From an uncultured Prevotella sp. (GTDB taxonomy: Bacteria; Bacteroidota; Bacteroidia; Bacteroidales; Bacteroidaceae): 16,446 nucleotides of DNA. Position 1 is the first letter of the stretch, and each line of letters opens with the position of its first letter. Of this stretch, positions 7,187 to 15,352 are shown in pieces. The notes under the pieces are model-generated. The model ran no database searches. It was not told the origin of the DNA and saw only the letters and a program-made list of their open reading frames with translations. The translations under genes and the position numbers were made by a program. The DNA lies in the NCBI GenBank assembly GCA_900553465.1, contig USDT01000046.1, positions 1 through 16,446 on the forward strand. Direction: 5' to 3'.

Positions 7187-8008
7187 ATGAAATACGCCGA
7201 TTACATTGAACAGATAGAGATAGACTCGCTGTGGAGCGGCAAGCACCATGTGGTGTGGAATCTCGACCGCCAGGTGAACATACTCAGCGGAATTAACGGA
7301 GTGGGGAAGAGCACTATACTCAACAAAGTGGTGCGCGGACTTGCCGCAGGAGGCGAGTTCCCTAACCACATGCTTAAGGGTGTTAGAATAAAGGTGGTGC
7401 CCGAAGACGCCAAATGGATACGCTACGACATCATCAGATCGGTGGACCGGCCGCTCGTAAACGTGGAGGCCATGAGCAAGCTGAATGCAAGCATAACGTC
7501 GCTTACAACCGAACTGGATCTTCTGCTTTACCAGTTGCAGCGCAAATATCTCGATTATCAGGTGAACGTGGGCAACCGTATAATATCCGTTCTGCAGAAC
7601 GGCGGACCCGACGCTGCCGAAAAGGCGCGCGAGATATCGGCTCCGAAAAAACGCTTCCAGGACCTTGTGGACGATCTGTTCGAGGCCACCGGTAAGAAGA
7701 TAATACGCACGGAGAATGAGATTCTGTTCACGCAGATAGGCGAGACGCTGCTGCCTTATCAGCTGTCGAGTGGCGAGAAGCAGATGCTCGCCATAATGCT
7801 CACCGTCCTGGTGGAGGACAACCGCAGCTACGTACTGTTCATGGACGAGCCCGAAGTGAGCCTGCATTTCGAATGGCAGAAACGTCTCATCGACATCGTT
7901 CTGGAGCTGAACCCCAACGTGCAGATAATTCTTGCAACACACAGCCCGGCTGTCATCATGAACGGATGGGCCGACCGTGTGACCGAAGTGACGGATATCA
8001 CCATCTGA
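7187..8008 (+). CDS. Compact ABC/SMC-like AAA ATPase, partner of the DUF4435 protein (AriA-like?)
   Basis: This 273-residue soluble ATPase carries all motifs of the ABC/SMC-type AAA class found in OLD, RloA and AriA proteins. They are Walker A at 35-43 (GINGVGKST), the signature LSSGEKQ at 193-199, Walker B and catalytic Glu in VLFMDEPE (216-223), SLH at 225-227 and the switch His in ATHSP (H252). The 150 residues between Walker A and signature include a helical part with a short coiled-coil-like run (about 97-130). It lacks the long insertion and the nuclease domain of OLD proteins. The next gene, 22 bp downstream, encodes a DUF4435 protein, so the two are almost certainly co-expressed and probably form a complex. 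PARIS AriA proteins are larger than this, so orthology is uncertain. Confidence 0.85.
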   Translation: MKYADYIEQIEIDSLWSGKHHVVWNLDRQVNILSGINGVGKSTILNKVVRGLAAGGEFPNHMLKGVRIKVVPEDAKWIRYDIIRSVDRPLVNVEAMSKLNASITSLTTELDLLLYQLQRKYLDYQVNVGNRIISVLQNGGPDAAEKAREISAPKKRFQDLVDDLFEATGKKIIRTENEILFTQIGETLLPYQLSSGEKQMLAIMLTVLVEDNRSYVLFMDEPEVSLHFEWQKRLIDIVLELNPNVQIILATHSPAVIMNGWADRVTEVTDITI

Positions 8009-8030
8009 CAACCTTCAAAATGCGCCCGCT

Positions 8031-9086
8031 ATGAGCAAAAGACTTAAAGACAATCTGTCGTCGGGCTACTTCGAGGCCGCCAACCGCATGACCTCCAAAA
8101 AGGCCCGCCGGCGCATCGTGGCCTACGTCGAGAGCTACGACGATGTGTTTTTCTGGCGGTCGGTGTTGTCGCGTTTCGAAGACTCCACCCGCTATTTTGA
8201 AGTGATGCTGCCTTCGCGTGTGCCGCATCTCGAACGTGGCAAGAAGGCGGCGTTGATGAGCCTGCTCAACGGCAAGGTGGGACGCGACATGATAGCTTGC
8301 GTAGATGCCGACTACGACTATCTTATACAGCGTGCCACGCCGATGTCGGAGACTATAATAGACAGCCCCTATATATTCCACACCTATGCTTATTCTATAG
8401 AGAACCTGCAGTGCTATGCGCCGTCGCTCCACGATGTGTGTGTGGCCGTGACACTCAACGACCATGCCATATTCGACTTCGAGAGCTACTTCCGCGAGTT
8501 CTCTCTCGCCATATTTCCCCTGTTTGTGTGGAGTGTATGGTTCTATCGCACACCCGATTATGGTGAGTTCACCATAAGCGATTTCCTGCACGTCATAGAG
8601 ACGGGCCACTTCAATCCCGATGACACTGAGTCGTCGCTGCGCAATCTCAGACGCAAAGTGGCGCGGCGTGTTGACCAGTTGCAGCGCCACTATCCGTCGG
8701 CAAAGCAGAGCTGGCAGGCAGTGAAGGACGACATAAAACGCCTCGGAGTGACGCCAGACACCACCTATCTCTATGTGCAGGGACATCATCTTTTCGACAA
8801 GGTGGTGGTGCCTATGCTCAAGAAAATATGCAACCTGCTGATACGCGAACGCGAGAACGAGATAGCGCGTCAGAGCCTTCACTCCACGCAGAGGCACAAC
8901 GAACTGTCGTGTTATTCGGGTAGTGTGGCCGACGTGGAACTGTTGCTGAAGAAGAACACGGCCTTCACTTCAGCTCCGCCGTGCGAACGTGTACTGGACG
9001 ATATGCGTCGCTTTCTCGGCGACACTACCGCTGACACCACACCAACGTCGGCTTCCGACGTGGCGCCCACAGCCGGAGAGAAATGA
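8031..9086 (+). CDS. DUF4435 (TOPRIM-like) protein, AriB-like candidate effector
   Basis: This 351-residue soluble protein resembles DUF4435, the family that includes AriB, the TOPRIM nuclease of PARIS. Visible TOPRIM-like elements are IVAYVESYDDVFFWR with E34, D37 and D38 (the Glu position of the fold) and ACVDADYDYL with D92, D94 and D96 (the DxD-like metal site). YSIENLQCY (121-129) is typical of DUF4435 proteins. The C-terminal third is helical and the last ~25 residues are a low-complexity Thr/Ala/Pro tail. It is cotranscribed with the ATPase. If it works like AriB, the ATPase would hold it inactive until a trigger releases it to cut nucleic acid. That is inference; a housekeeping role is not excluded. 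Confidence 0.78.
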   Translation: MSKRLKDNLSSGYFEAANRMTSKKARRRIVAYVESYDDVFFWRSVLSRFEDSTRYFEVMLPSRVPHLERGKKAALMSLLNGKVGRDMIACVDADYDYLIQRATPMSETIIDSPYIFHTYAYSIENLQCYAPSLHDVCVAVTLNDHAIFDFESYFREFSLAIFPLFVWSVWFYRTPDYGEFTISDFLHVIETGHFNPDDTESSLRNLRRKVARRVDQLQRHYPSAKQSWQAVKDDIKRLGVTPDTTYLYVQGHHLFDKVVVPMLKKICNLLIRERENEIARQSLHSTQRHNELSCYSGSVADVELLLKKNTAFTSAPPCERVLDDMRRFLGDTTADTTPTSASDVAPTAGEK

Positions 9087-9555
9087 ACTGTTGTCTATGA
9101 CGTAAGCAAGAAAGTATGTAAGTGATGGTTTTTATCATGGTTTTCCGTTAACTATTTTAACTTAAAATATTTGTGTCTGCTCATTACTGCAAAATCATAC
9201 GCAGGATGTCGTAGACGTAATTTTTTTGTCTTAATCTTATGCGAATAGTATATATAAATGCATGAAAATATATTATTCTCACATAAATTACTCTCTTTCC
9301 TGATCTCATGTTGCCCTTTTTATGCTCCGGAATGACCTGTTTTGATATGCAAAACAGTCTATATCGCAGCGTAAAACGTGCTTTATTGCAATCCGGAATG
9401 TGCTTTATTGAAGTGCTATATGAGCACAATGCGTTGATAAACAGCAGCTTTTCTTATGTTGATATTTTCTGGTTTTTGCGTCGTAAGCGTATCTCTGTCC
9501 TCTTGATTGGTCTTTCTGGTGATTTTGTTTTAACAAATAAGTTTTTATACTTGAT
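9087..9555. other. AT-rich region without a recognisable gene
   Basis: I find no credible coding sequence. An open frame at 9308-9568 (86 codons) has no recognisable motif. An 11-bp direct repeat GTGCTTTATTG occurs at 9378-9388 and 9400-9410 (22-bp period), followed by a small hairpin GTGCT/AGCAC (9413-9427). CCGGAATG occurs twice (near 9327 and 9393). These may be remnants of degraded sequence or an unrecognised RNA. Confidence 0.5.
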
Positions 9556-9600
9556 GTATTTTACGTAAATTTCTTGTTTGTCTGCCGTTTCGTAAAATAC
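9556..9600. repeat. 10-bp perfect inverted repeat with 25-bp spacer
   Basis: GTATTTTACG (9556-9565) and CGTAAAATAC (9591-9600) are exact reverse complements, followed by five Ts. It is the first of a series of dyads leading to the UpxY-type gene. With a 25-base loop it is an unlikely terminator and may be a protein-binding or recombination site. Confidence 0.5.
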
Positions 9601-9609
9601 TTTTTCGCC

Positions 9610-9674
9610 GCTGGTTTACGTACGAAATGACGGTATTGCATGATTTATGTCATTAGTTCGGATTTTAAACCAGC
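9610..9674. repeat. 65-bp imperfect nested dyad
   Basis: GCTGGTTTA (9610-9618) pairs exactly with TAAACCAGC (9666-9674). Inside it, CGAA (9623-9626) pairs with TTCG (9657-9660) and ATGAC (9627-9631) with GTCAT (9649-9653). This makes a long interrupted stem, on the DNA or in an RNA crossing it. It lies just upstream of the predicted antiterminator promoter. Confidence 0.5.
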
Positions 9675-9691
9675 ATTGTGGGATGAAATGT

Positions 9692-9722
9692 TTTTATTTT
9701 TCAAATAAAATTATTATTTTTG
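9692..9722 (+). promoter_or_regulatory. Promoter of the UpxY-type gene with an upstream dyad
   Basis: TATTTTTG (9715-9722) fits TAnnTTTG. The region about 20 bases upstream (near 9691) is a T-run rather than a clean TTTG. A perfect 8-bp inverted repeat TTTTATTT/AAATAAAA (9692-9699 with 9703-9710) fills the spacer. Initiation near 9729 gives a leader of about 155 bases. Confidence 0.5.
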
Positions 9723-9736
9723 CCAAAGAATAAGAT

Positions 9737-9841
9737 GTTTCTGCCGCAGAAACGGCCTGCGATTTGTCCGCAAAAGACTTCTTATTTATATTATTATATA
9801 ATATAAGTGATTGAAAACCAGTGCTTTACGAGGTTTCCAAT
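9737..9841 (+). promoter_or_regulatory. Structured 5' leader of the antiterminator gene
   Basis: Three hairpins follow the predicted start site. GTTTCTG-CCG-CAGAAAC lies at 9737-9753. An AU-rich stem of about 13 bp pairs 9782-9794 with 9798-9810 (two wobbles, loop TAT). A 10-bp stem with one mismatch pairs 9810-9819 with 9832-9841. UpxY-family antitermination in Bacteroides depends on sequences in the 5' leader, so one of these may load the protein. Which one is not known. Confidence 0.45.
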
Positions 9842-9883
9842 GCCCCGGAGATGTGTCCTTTAGCTAAAATTTAGTTTAATTAG

Positions 9884-10429
9884 ATGCCCGAATTTATAGA
9901 AGACGAACAATGGTTTGCCATGCGTGCTACATACGGCCGTAACCTCATGGCACAGAAGACTCTGACCGAAAACGGTATCAGGACATTCATCCCCATGCGC
10001 TACGCACGCAGCAACCAGCGTCGCACCGCACCGAAACTTATTCCCGTAATACGCGACTTACTGTTTGTAAGAACCACCAGGGACAGGATAGCAACACTCA
10101 AAAAAAACATGCCATATCTTCATTACATCATGCGCGACAGGGGTGTGAGTCGCGAGCCGGTCATGGTTCCCGAACGGCAGATGCAGCAGTTCATCGCCGT
10201 AAGCGGATCGCTCGACGAACAGCTCGTATGGTTCAGCCCCGGACAGCTCGACATGAAACGCGGCGACGCTGTGCGCATCACCGGAGGTCCGTTTGCCGGA
10301 CTCGAAGGCATACTGATGCGTGTGCCCGGCAAGCGGTCGCGTTGTGTTGTCGTGGCAGTGCAGGGAGTGATAGCTGTGGCCATGGCTACGGTGCATCCTG
10401 ACATGATAGAGCCGGCGGGCAAGGACTGA
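9884..10429 (+). CDS. UpxY-like NusG-family transcription antiterminator
   Basis: This 181-residue NusG paralogue has an N-terminal NGN domain (about 8-110, starting WFAMRATYGRNLMAQKTL and containing the TFIPMRY and LLFVRTTRD segments). A C-terminal KOW motif is at about 124-150 (MKRGDAVRITGGPFAGLEGILMRV). In Bacteroides, UpxY proteins bind RNA polymerase and stop premature termination of their own capsule operon. Length and domain order match that family rather than housekeeping NusG. It is the first gene of a run with GH106 and ugd, with a 40-bp gap before GH106, and sits behind a structured leader. It probably controls this run. Confidence 0.87.
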   Translation: MPEFIEDEQWFAMRATYGRNLMAQKTLTENGIRTFIPMRYARSNQRRTAPKLIPVIRDLLFVRTTRDRIATLKKNMPYLHYIMRDRGVSREPVMVPERQMQQFIAVSGSLDEQLVWFSPGQLDMKRGDAVRITGGPFAGLEGILMRVPGKRSRCVVVAVQGVIAVAMATVHPDMIEPAGKD

Positions 10430-10469
10430 ATTTATTAATCTACAAGCTTATAAAAAATTACGTAACCAA

Positions 10470-13400
10470 ATGACACAGAAAAACAAACGACTACTGACGC
10501 GCGCCTTCCTGGCCGGTGCCTCGGCACTGTTGATGGGATGTGCGGCGGCAGACAAAAGAGAGGCCGGATTTGTGACGCCGCCTTCCTCGGTGCAGACCGG
10601 AACCTACTGGTACTGGATTGAAGGCAATATCTCGAAGGAGGGCGTCGAAAAAGACCTTGAGGCCATGAAGGCGGCTGGCATCAACCGCGCGTTCGTGGCA
10701 AACATAGGCGGAGCCGGCACGGGTGATCCCAACAGCCAGTACAAGGTGGAATTTATGAGCGACGAGTGGTGGAACATCACCCGTGCTGCGCTGAAGAAGG
10801 CCACTGAACTTGGCATAGACATCGGTATGTTCAACTCGCCGGGCTGGAGCCAGTCGGGCGGTCCGTGGATAAAGGCCGGCCAGACCATGCGCTATCTCAA
10901 CAGCTCGCGCACGGTGGTGAAAGGCCCCGGACGGGTGACAGTGAGGCTGCCGCAGCCTGCCGATAAGTTTCAGGACGTGAAGGTGGTGGCATTTCCCAAT
11001 CCCACACCTGCCGGCACGGTGCTCACCACAGCCAACGCCAGCATCACTGCCGTACCTTCTATGGGCGATCTTACGGCTCTGACCGACGGCGATAATTCTA
11101 CAGACGTACGCTTCGCCACCAATGGCGAATATATCATAGAAATCAATCCTCAGGACTGGTTCACGGCGCGCAGCATCGTGGTGCGTCCTGCGCCCGCATC
11201 CATCAACACCGATGTGGAGTTGCAGGCTATGGATGCCGACGGACGCTATCAGACGGTGAGCCGGTTCAATATCAACCGAACACGCGACTGGAAGAAGGTT
11301 GGCTTCGACCCTTATGCCGACGTGGCGATGAGCTTCGACCCGGTGAAGTCCGACTCCTATCGCGTGGTGTTCCGCTCGGTAGGCGCAGGAGCAGGCATAG
11401 CGGAGCTAGCGCTCTCGTCAGTGCCGCGTGTGGAGCGTTACAAGGAGAAGTCGCTCGCTAAACTGTTCCAGAGCGAAGTGCCGGCATGGGACGAATATCT
11501 GTGGCGCGAACAGCCGCAGGCCGACGACCGCAGCATGGCCGTGCAGCCCGGACAGGTGATCGACCTGTCGGACAAGATGACGGCAGACGGCACGCTGACA
11601 TGGGATGTGCCTGAAGGCGAGTGGACCGTACTGCGCACGGGCATGACACCCACCGGCGTAGTGAACGAGCCGGCATGCCCCGACGCCACGGGATATGAGG
11701 TGGACAAACTGAGCCGCAAACACGCCGAAGAGCACTTCGATGCATACATAGGCGAGATACTCCGCCGCATACCGGCCGACGAACGCAAATCGTTCAAACT
11801 CCTCGTGCAGGACAGCTACGAGGTTGGTGGACAGAACTTCACCGACGACATGATTCCTGTATTCAAGGAGCGTTACGGCTACGATCCTGTGCCTTATCTG
11901 CCTGTTCTCAGCGGTGTTGTGGTGGGCAGCCAGCACGACTCCGACGCATTCCTCTGGGATCTGCGCCGTCTCGTGGCCGACAAGATATCCTACGACTATG
12001 TGGGCGGCAGCCGTGAGGTGGCACACAAGCACGGACTTACCACCTGGCTTGAGAATTACGGTCACTGGGGCTTCCCCGGCGAGTTCCTGCAGTACGGCGG
12101 ACAGGCCGACGAGGTGGGAGGCGAGTTCTGGGCCGATCCGCCGTTGGGCGACATCGAGAACCGTCTGGCTACATCGTGCGCCCACATCTACGGCAAGAAA
12201 CTCACATCGTCTGAGACAAGCACAAGTGCCGGTCCCTCGTTCGTGCGTACGCCTTCGAGTCTGAAGCAGCGCATGGACCGTTTCTTCACCTATGGAGTGA
12301 ACAACACCGTGCTTCATCTCTACATCTCGCAGCCGTCAGAAGACCGCCTGCCGGGTTCCAACGCATGGTTCGGCACAGAGTTCAACCGCAACAACACGTG
12401 GTTCAAGCACATGGACCTTTACACACAATACATCAAACGCTGCAATTACATGATGCGTCAGGGATGGTATCAGGCCGATGTGGCCTATTTCATCGGCGAG
12501 GACGCGCCGCGCATGGTGGGCATCATGGAGCCGTGGATACCCGCAGGCTATCAGTTTGAGCACATGAACGCCGAGGTTATCATGCGCGACATGACCGTTA
12601 AGGATGGCATGCTCACTCTGCCCCACGGAGTGCAGTTCAAGGTACTGGTGCTGCCGCGGCGTCTGAAGACCATGCGTCCGGAACTGCTTGAGAAGATAGA
12701 GCGGCTCATACTCGACGGCGCTATTGTCATGGGCCCCGCACCGGAACGCTCGCCGAGCCTCCAGAACCAGCCCGAGGCCGATCGCAGGGTGAAGGAGATG
12801 ACAGCGCGAATATGGGGCGATGTTGACGGCGTGAACGTGAAGCAGCGCCGCTATGGCAAGGGCATGATATGCGACGGCCTCGACTTCGAGACGCTCTTCG
12901 CGCAGCTGGGTTATGTGCCCGACTGCAAGGTACCCGACGGAATGAACGTATATCAGGGCCATCAGAAAGATGGCGACACCGACATATACATCCTCTCCAA
13001 TCAGGACAACCGTACGCTTACTATGGACGTGGCGTTCCGCGTCACGGGCAAGCAGCCGGAACTGTGGGATCCCGTGACGGGCGTCATACGCAAGTTGCCC
13101 GCCTTTCGTCAGGAGGAGAAGACCACGGTGGTGCCGATGAAGCTTGAGAAGAACGAGTGCGTTTTCGTGGTGTTCCGCGAGAAAGGTGAGCCTTCGGCAA
13201 CGACGCTCGAGGCCAACTATCCCGCACCATTGCGCACGCAGGAGGCAACAGGCGAATGGGACGTGACGTTCGAAAGTGCGTTCAAGACTCCGTCACCGGT
13301 ACGGATGGCGACGCTCGACAATCTTTCTGACAACACTAACGACAGCATCCGCTATTTCTCCGGCACCGCCACATACACTACCTCTGTCGATCTCGACCGT

Positions 13401-13715
13401 GCAGGACGCGGTGAACACATGTTCATGGCGTTCGACAATGTGGGCACTATGGCAAAGGTCTATATCAATGGCAAATATGCCGGCGGCGTCTGGACAGCGC
13501 CTTACAGACTCGATGTGACTGACTTCGTGAAGGACGGACGCAACGACGTTAAGGTGGAAGTGGTGAACACGTGGGTCAACCGCATCGTGGGCGATATGAA
13601 TCTGCCTGAGAGCGAGCGCGAGACATACCTGTTTGTCAATCACCTCAATGCCAAAACTCCTCTGCCGCCTTCGGGAATCATCGGCAAGGTGAAGTTCGAT
13701 ACAGTGAAGCTTTGA
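10470..13715 (+). CDS. GH106 family alpha-L-rhamnosidase-type lipoprotein
   Basis: This 1081-residue envelope protein has a lipoprotein signal with lipobox L21-M22-G23-C24 and is probably lipidated at C24. Family GH106 releases alpha-L-rhamnose from plant polysaccharides such as rhamnogalacturonan. Diagnostic stretches are TYWYWIEGNISKEGVEKDLE (45-64), MFNSPGWSQSGGPW (120-133), LLVQDSYEVGG (444-454), ENYGHWGFPGEF (528-539) and TSSETSTSAGP (579-589). E451 and E582 have nearly the same spacing as the two catalytic Glu residues of BT0986 of B. thetaiotaomicron. A beta-sandwich, GH2-like sugar-binding domain ends the protein (about 930-1075, with VYINGKYAGGVWTAPYRLDVTDFV). The context is odd: it sits between an antiterminator and ugd with no SusCD nearby, so its substrate could be a self-made polysaccharide or a scavenged one. 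Confidence 0.88.
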   Translation: MTQKNKRLLTRAFLAGASALLMGCAAADKREAGFVTPPSSVQTGTYWYWIEGNISKEGVEKDLEAMKAAGINRAFVANIGGAGTGDPNSQYKVEFMSDEWWNITRAALKKATELGIDIGMFNSPGWSQSGGPWIKAGQTMRYLNSSRTVVKGPGRVTVRLPQPADKFQDVKVVAFPNPTPAGTVLTTANASITAVPSMGDLTALTDGDNSTDVRFATNGEYIIEINPQDWFTARSIVVRPAPASINTDVELQAMDADGRYQTVSRFNINRTRDWKKVGFDPYADVAMSFDPVKSDSYRVVFRSVGAGAGIAELALSSVPRVERYKEKSLAKLFQSEVPAWDEYLWREQPQADDRSMAVQPGQVIDLSDKMTADGTLTWDVPEGEWTVLRTGMTPTGVVNEPACPDATGYEVDKLSRKHAEEHFDAYIGEILRRIPADERKSFKLLVQDSYEVGGQNFTDDMIPVFKERYGYDPVPYLPVLSGVVVGSQHDSDAFLWDLRRLVADKISYDYVGGSREVAHKHGLTTWLENYGHWGFPGEFLQYGGQADEVGGEFWADPPLGDIENRLATSCAHIYGKKLTSSETSTSAGPSFVRTPSSLKQRMDRFFTYGVNNTVLHLYISQPSEDRLPGSNAWFGTEFNRNNTWFKHMDLYTQYIKRCNYMMRQGWYQADVAYFIGEDAPRMVGIMEPWIPAGYQFEHMNAEVIMRDMTVKDGMLTLPHGVQFKVLVLPRRLKTMRPELLEKIERLILDGAIVMGPAPERSPSLQNQPEADRRVKEMTARIWGDVDGVNVKQRRYGKGMICDGLDFETLFAQLGYVPDCKVPDGMNVYQGHQKDGDTDIYILSNQDNRTLTMDVAFRVTGKQPELWDPVTGVIRKLPAFRQEEKTTVVPMKLEKNECVFVVFREKGEPSATTLEANYPAPLRTQEATGEWDVTFESAFKTPSPVRMATLDNLSDNTNDSIRYFSGTATYTTSVDLDRAGRGEHMFMAFDNVGTMAKVYINGKYAGGVWTAPYRLDVTDFVKDGRNDVKVEVVNTWVNRIVGDMNLPESERETYLFVNHLNAKTPLPPSGIIGKVKFDTVKL

Positions 13716-13722
13716 TTAAGTG

Positions 13723-13803
13723 TGTGCGCGGTTTATCCGCGTCGCACATTCATATATGCGCCGACATTACATACCCGGCAAAACAGCATCAGGCCGGGTA
13801 TGT
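13723..13803 (+). other. Two hairpins in the GH106-ugd gap
   Basis: CGCGG-TTTAT-CCGCG (13727-13741), extendable by an outer TGTGCG/CGCACA pair (13723-13728 with 13743-13748), follows the GH106 stop. A perfect 11-bp stem pairs 13769-13779 with 13793-13803 around a 13-base loop. Neither has a T-tract. They could be Rho-linked ends, mRNA stabilisers, or pause sites an UpxY-modified polymerase must cross. Confidence 0.5.
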
Positions 13804-13883
13804 TAAGGCAATGCGGGTGCTCCGCGCACAAAACAGAAGATAATTTTATAACAACGGAAATATAAAAACACAAACATAGACTT

Positions 13884-15197
13884 ATGAATATAGCAATTGT
13901 AGGTACAGGCTATGTCGGACTGGTGTCCGGCACATGCTTCGCAGAGATGGGAGTAAACGTGACATGCGTTGACGTGAATGAAGAGAAAATCAACTCACTG
14001 AAGAACGGCCAGGTGCCGATCTATGAGCCGGGACTCGACGAGATGGTTCTGCGCAACCACCACGAGGGACGCCTCAATTTCACCACCGACCTTACGAGTT
14101 GTCTCGACAACGTGGATATCGTGTTTAGCGCCGTGGGCACTCCTCCTGATGAAGATGGCAGTGCCGACCTGCAGTATGTGCTGGCCGTAGCGCGTGAGTT
14201 CGGTCAGAACATAAAGAAATACACTGTGCTCGTAACCAAATCCACCGTTCCTGTTGGTACGGCGAAGAAGGTGAAGGCTGTCATACGCGAGGAACTGGAA
14301 AAGCGCGGCGTTGATGTCCCGTTCGATGTTGCTAGTAATCCTGAGTTCCTCAAGGAGGGTGCGGCAATCAAGGACTTCATGAGCCCCGACCGCGTGGTTG
14401 TAGGTGTGGAGTCGGAGAAGGCAAAGGAACTCATGTCAAAGCTCTATCGCCCGTTCATGCTCAACAATTTCCGCGTGATATTCACTGACATACCTTCGGC
14501 TGAGATGATCAAGTACGCAGCCAACTCAATGCTCGCCACACGTATCAGCTTCATGAACGACATCGCAAACCTGTGCGAACTGGTGGGCGCCGATGTCAAT
14601 ATGGTGCGTAAAGGTATAGGTGCTGACGTGCGCATCGGTAGCAAGTTCCTCTATCCGGGTTGTGGTTACGGTGGTTCATGCTTCCCCAAGGATGTGAAGG
14701 CTCTCATCAAGACCGCCGAGAAGAACGGCTACAATATGAGCGTGCTGAAAGCTGTTGAGGAAGTGAACGAGAACCAGAAGCACGTGCTTTTCAACAAACT
14801 TTCAAAATACTATGGCGGCGATCTCAAGGGAAAGACCATCGCTATGTGGGGCTTGGCATTCAAACCGGAGACCGACGATATGCGTGAGGCTACATCCCTC
14901 GTCACCATTAGCCTCCTGCTCGAAGCCGGCTGTACCGTCCGCGTTTACGATCCCGTGGCAATGAACGAGTGTCGCCGTCGCATCGGTGACAAGGTTTATT
15001 ACGCCACTGATATGTACGATGCCGTGCTCGACGCCGACGCCCTGCTCATGCTCACCGAGTGGAAGCAGTTCCGCCTGCCTAGCTGGGGTGTCGTGAACAA
15101 GTCGATGAAGAATCCTCTCATCATCGATGGTCGCAACATCTACGATGCCGAGGAACTCAAGCAGAATGGGTTTGAGTATTATTGCATTGGTAGATAA
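13884..15197 (+). CDS. ugd: UDP-glucose 6-dehydrogenase
   Basis: This 437-residue cytoplasmic enzyme oxidises UDP-glucose to UDP-glucuronate with two NAD+, supplying acidic sugar for capsule or exopolysaccharide. The N-terminal Rossmann motif is IAIVGTGYVGLVSG (3-16), with the acidic residue D30 in CVDVN for NAD. The active-site segment is GCGYGGSCFPKD, with catalytic C266. K210 in EMIKYAANSMLATRISFMND and E157 in NPEFLKEG are the usual substrate-binding and catalytic neighbours. Length is standard. It follows GH106 after 168 bp and precedes an acyltransferase gene, which suits a surface-polysaccharide cluster. Base composition matches the upstream genes, unlike the acyltransferase after it. 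Confidence 0.95.
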   Translation: MNIAIVGTGYVGLVSGTCFAEMGVNVTCVDVNEEKINSLKNGQVPIYEPGLDEMVLRNHHEGRLNFTTDLTSCLDNVDIVFSAVGTPPDEDGSADLQYVLAVAREFGQNIKKYTVLVTKSTVPVGTAKKVKAVIREELEKRGVDVPFDVASNPEFLKEGAAIKDFMSPDRVVVGVESEKAKELMSKLYRPFMLNNFRVIFTDIPSAEMIKYAANSMLATRISFMNDIANLCELVGADVNMVRKGIGADVRIGSKFLYPGCGYGGSCFPKDVKALIKTAEKNGYNMSVLKAVEEVNENQKHVLFNKLSKYYGGDLKGKTIAMWGLAFKPETDDMREATSLVTISLLLEAGCTVRVYDPVAMNECRRRIGDKVYYATDMYDAVLDADALLMLTEWKQFRLPSWGVVNKSMKNPLIIDGRNIYDAEELKQNGFEYYCIGR

Positions 15198-15352
15198 AGG
15201 AAGATAGAAGGAAACACCCCCGATAACATAAAATATAGGAGCAAAGGCTTGCGCTTATATATCGAATTTTGTTATTGTAACATTAGGTTTAGAATAACGT
15301 GTGATGTGAATAAGTTTTTTGATAGAAGTTGAACATAGCACTTTGTGATAAA

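Noticed and set aside
9308..9568. Plus-strand open frame of 86 codons in the AT-rich gap
   Set aside because: No conserved motif, covers repeats and hairpins, and its composition is like non-coding surroundings.
9556..9841. Invertible promoter of the Bacteroides capsule type before the antiterminator
   Set aside because: Inversion sites should be long identical inverted repeats flanking the promoter; the best pair across the promoter is only about 8 of 9 bases (around 9612 and 9813). The perfect dyads here do not enclose the -7 box.
11418..12317. Minus-strand open frame of 299 codons inside GH106
   Set aside because: Shadow of the GH106 catalytic domain, with no motif and no start context.
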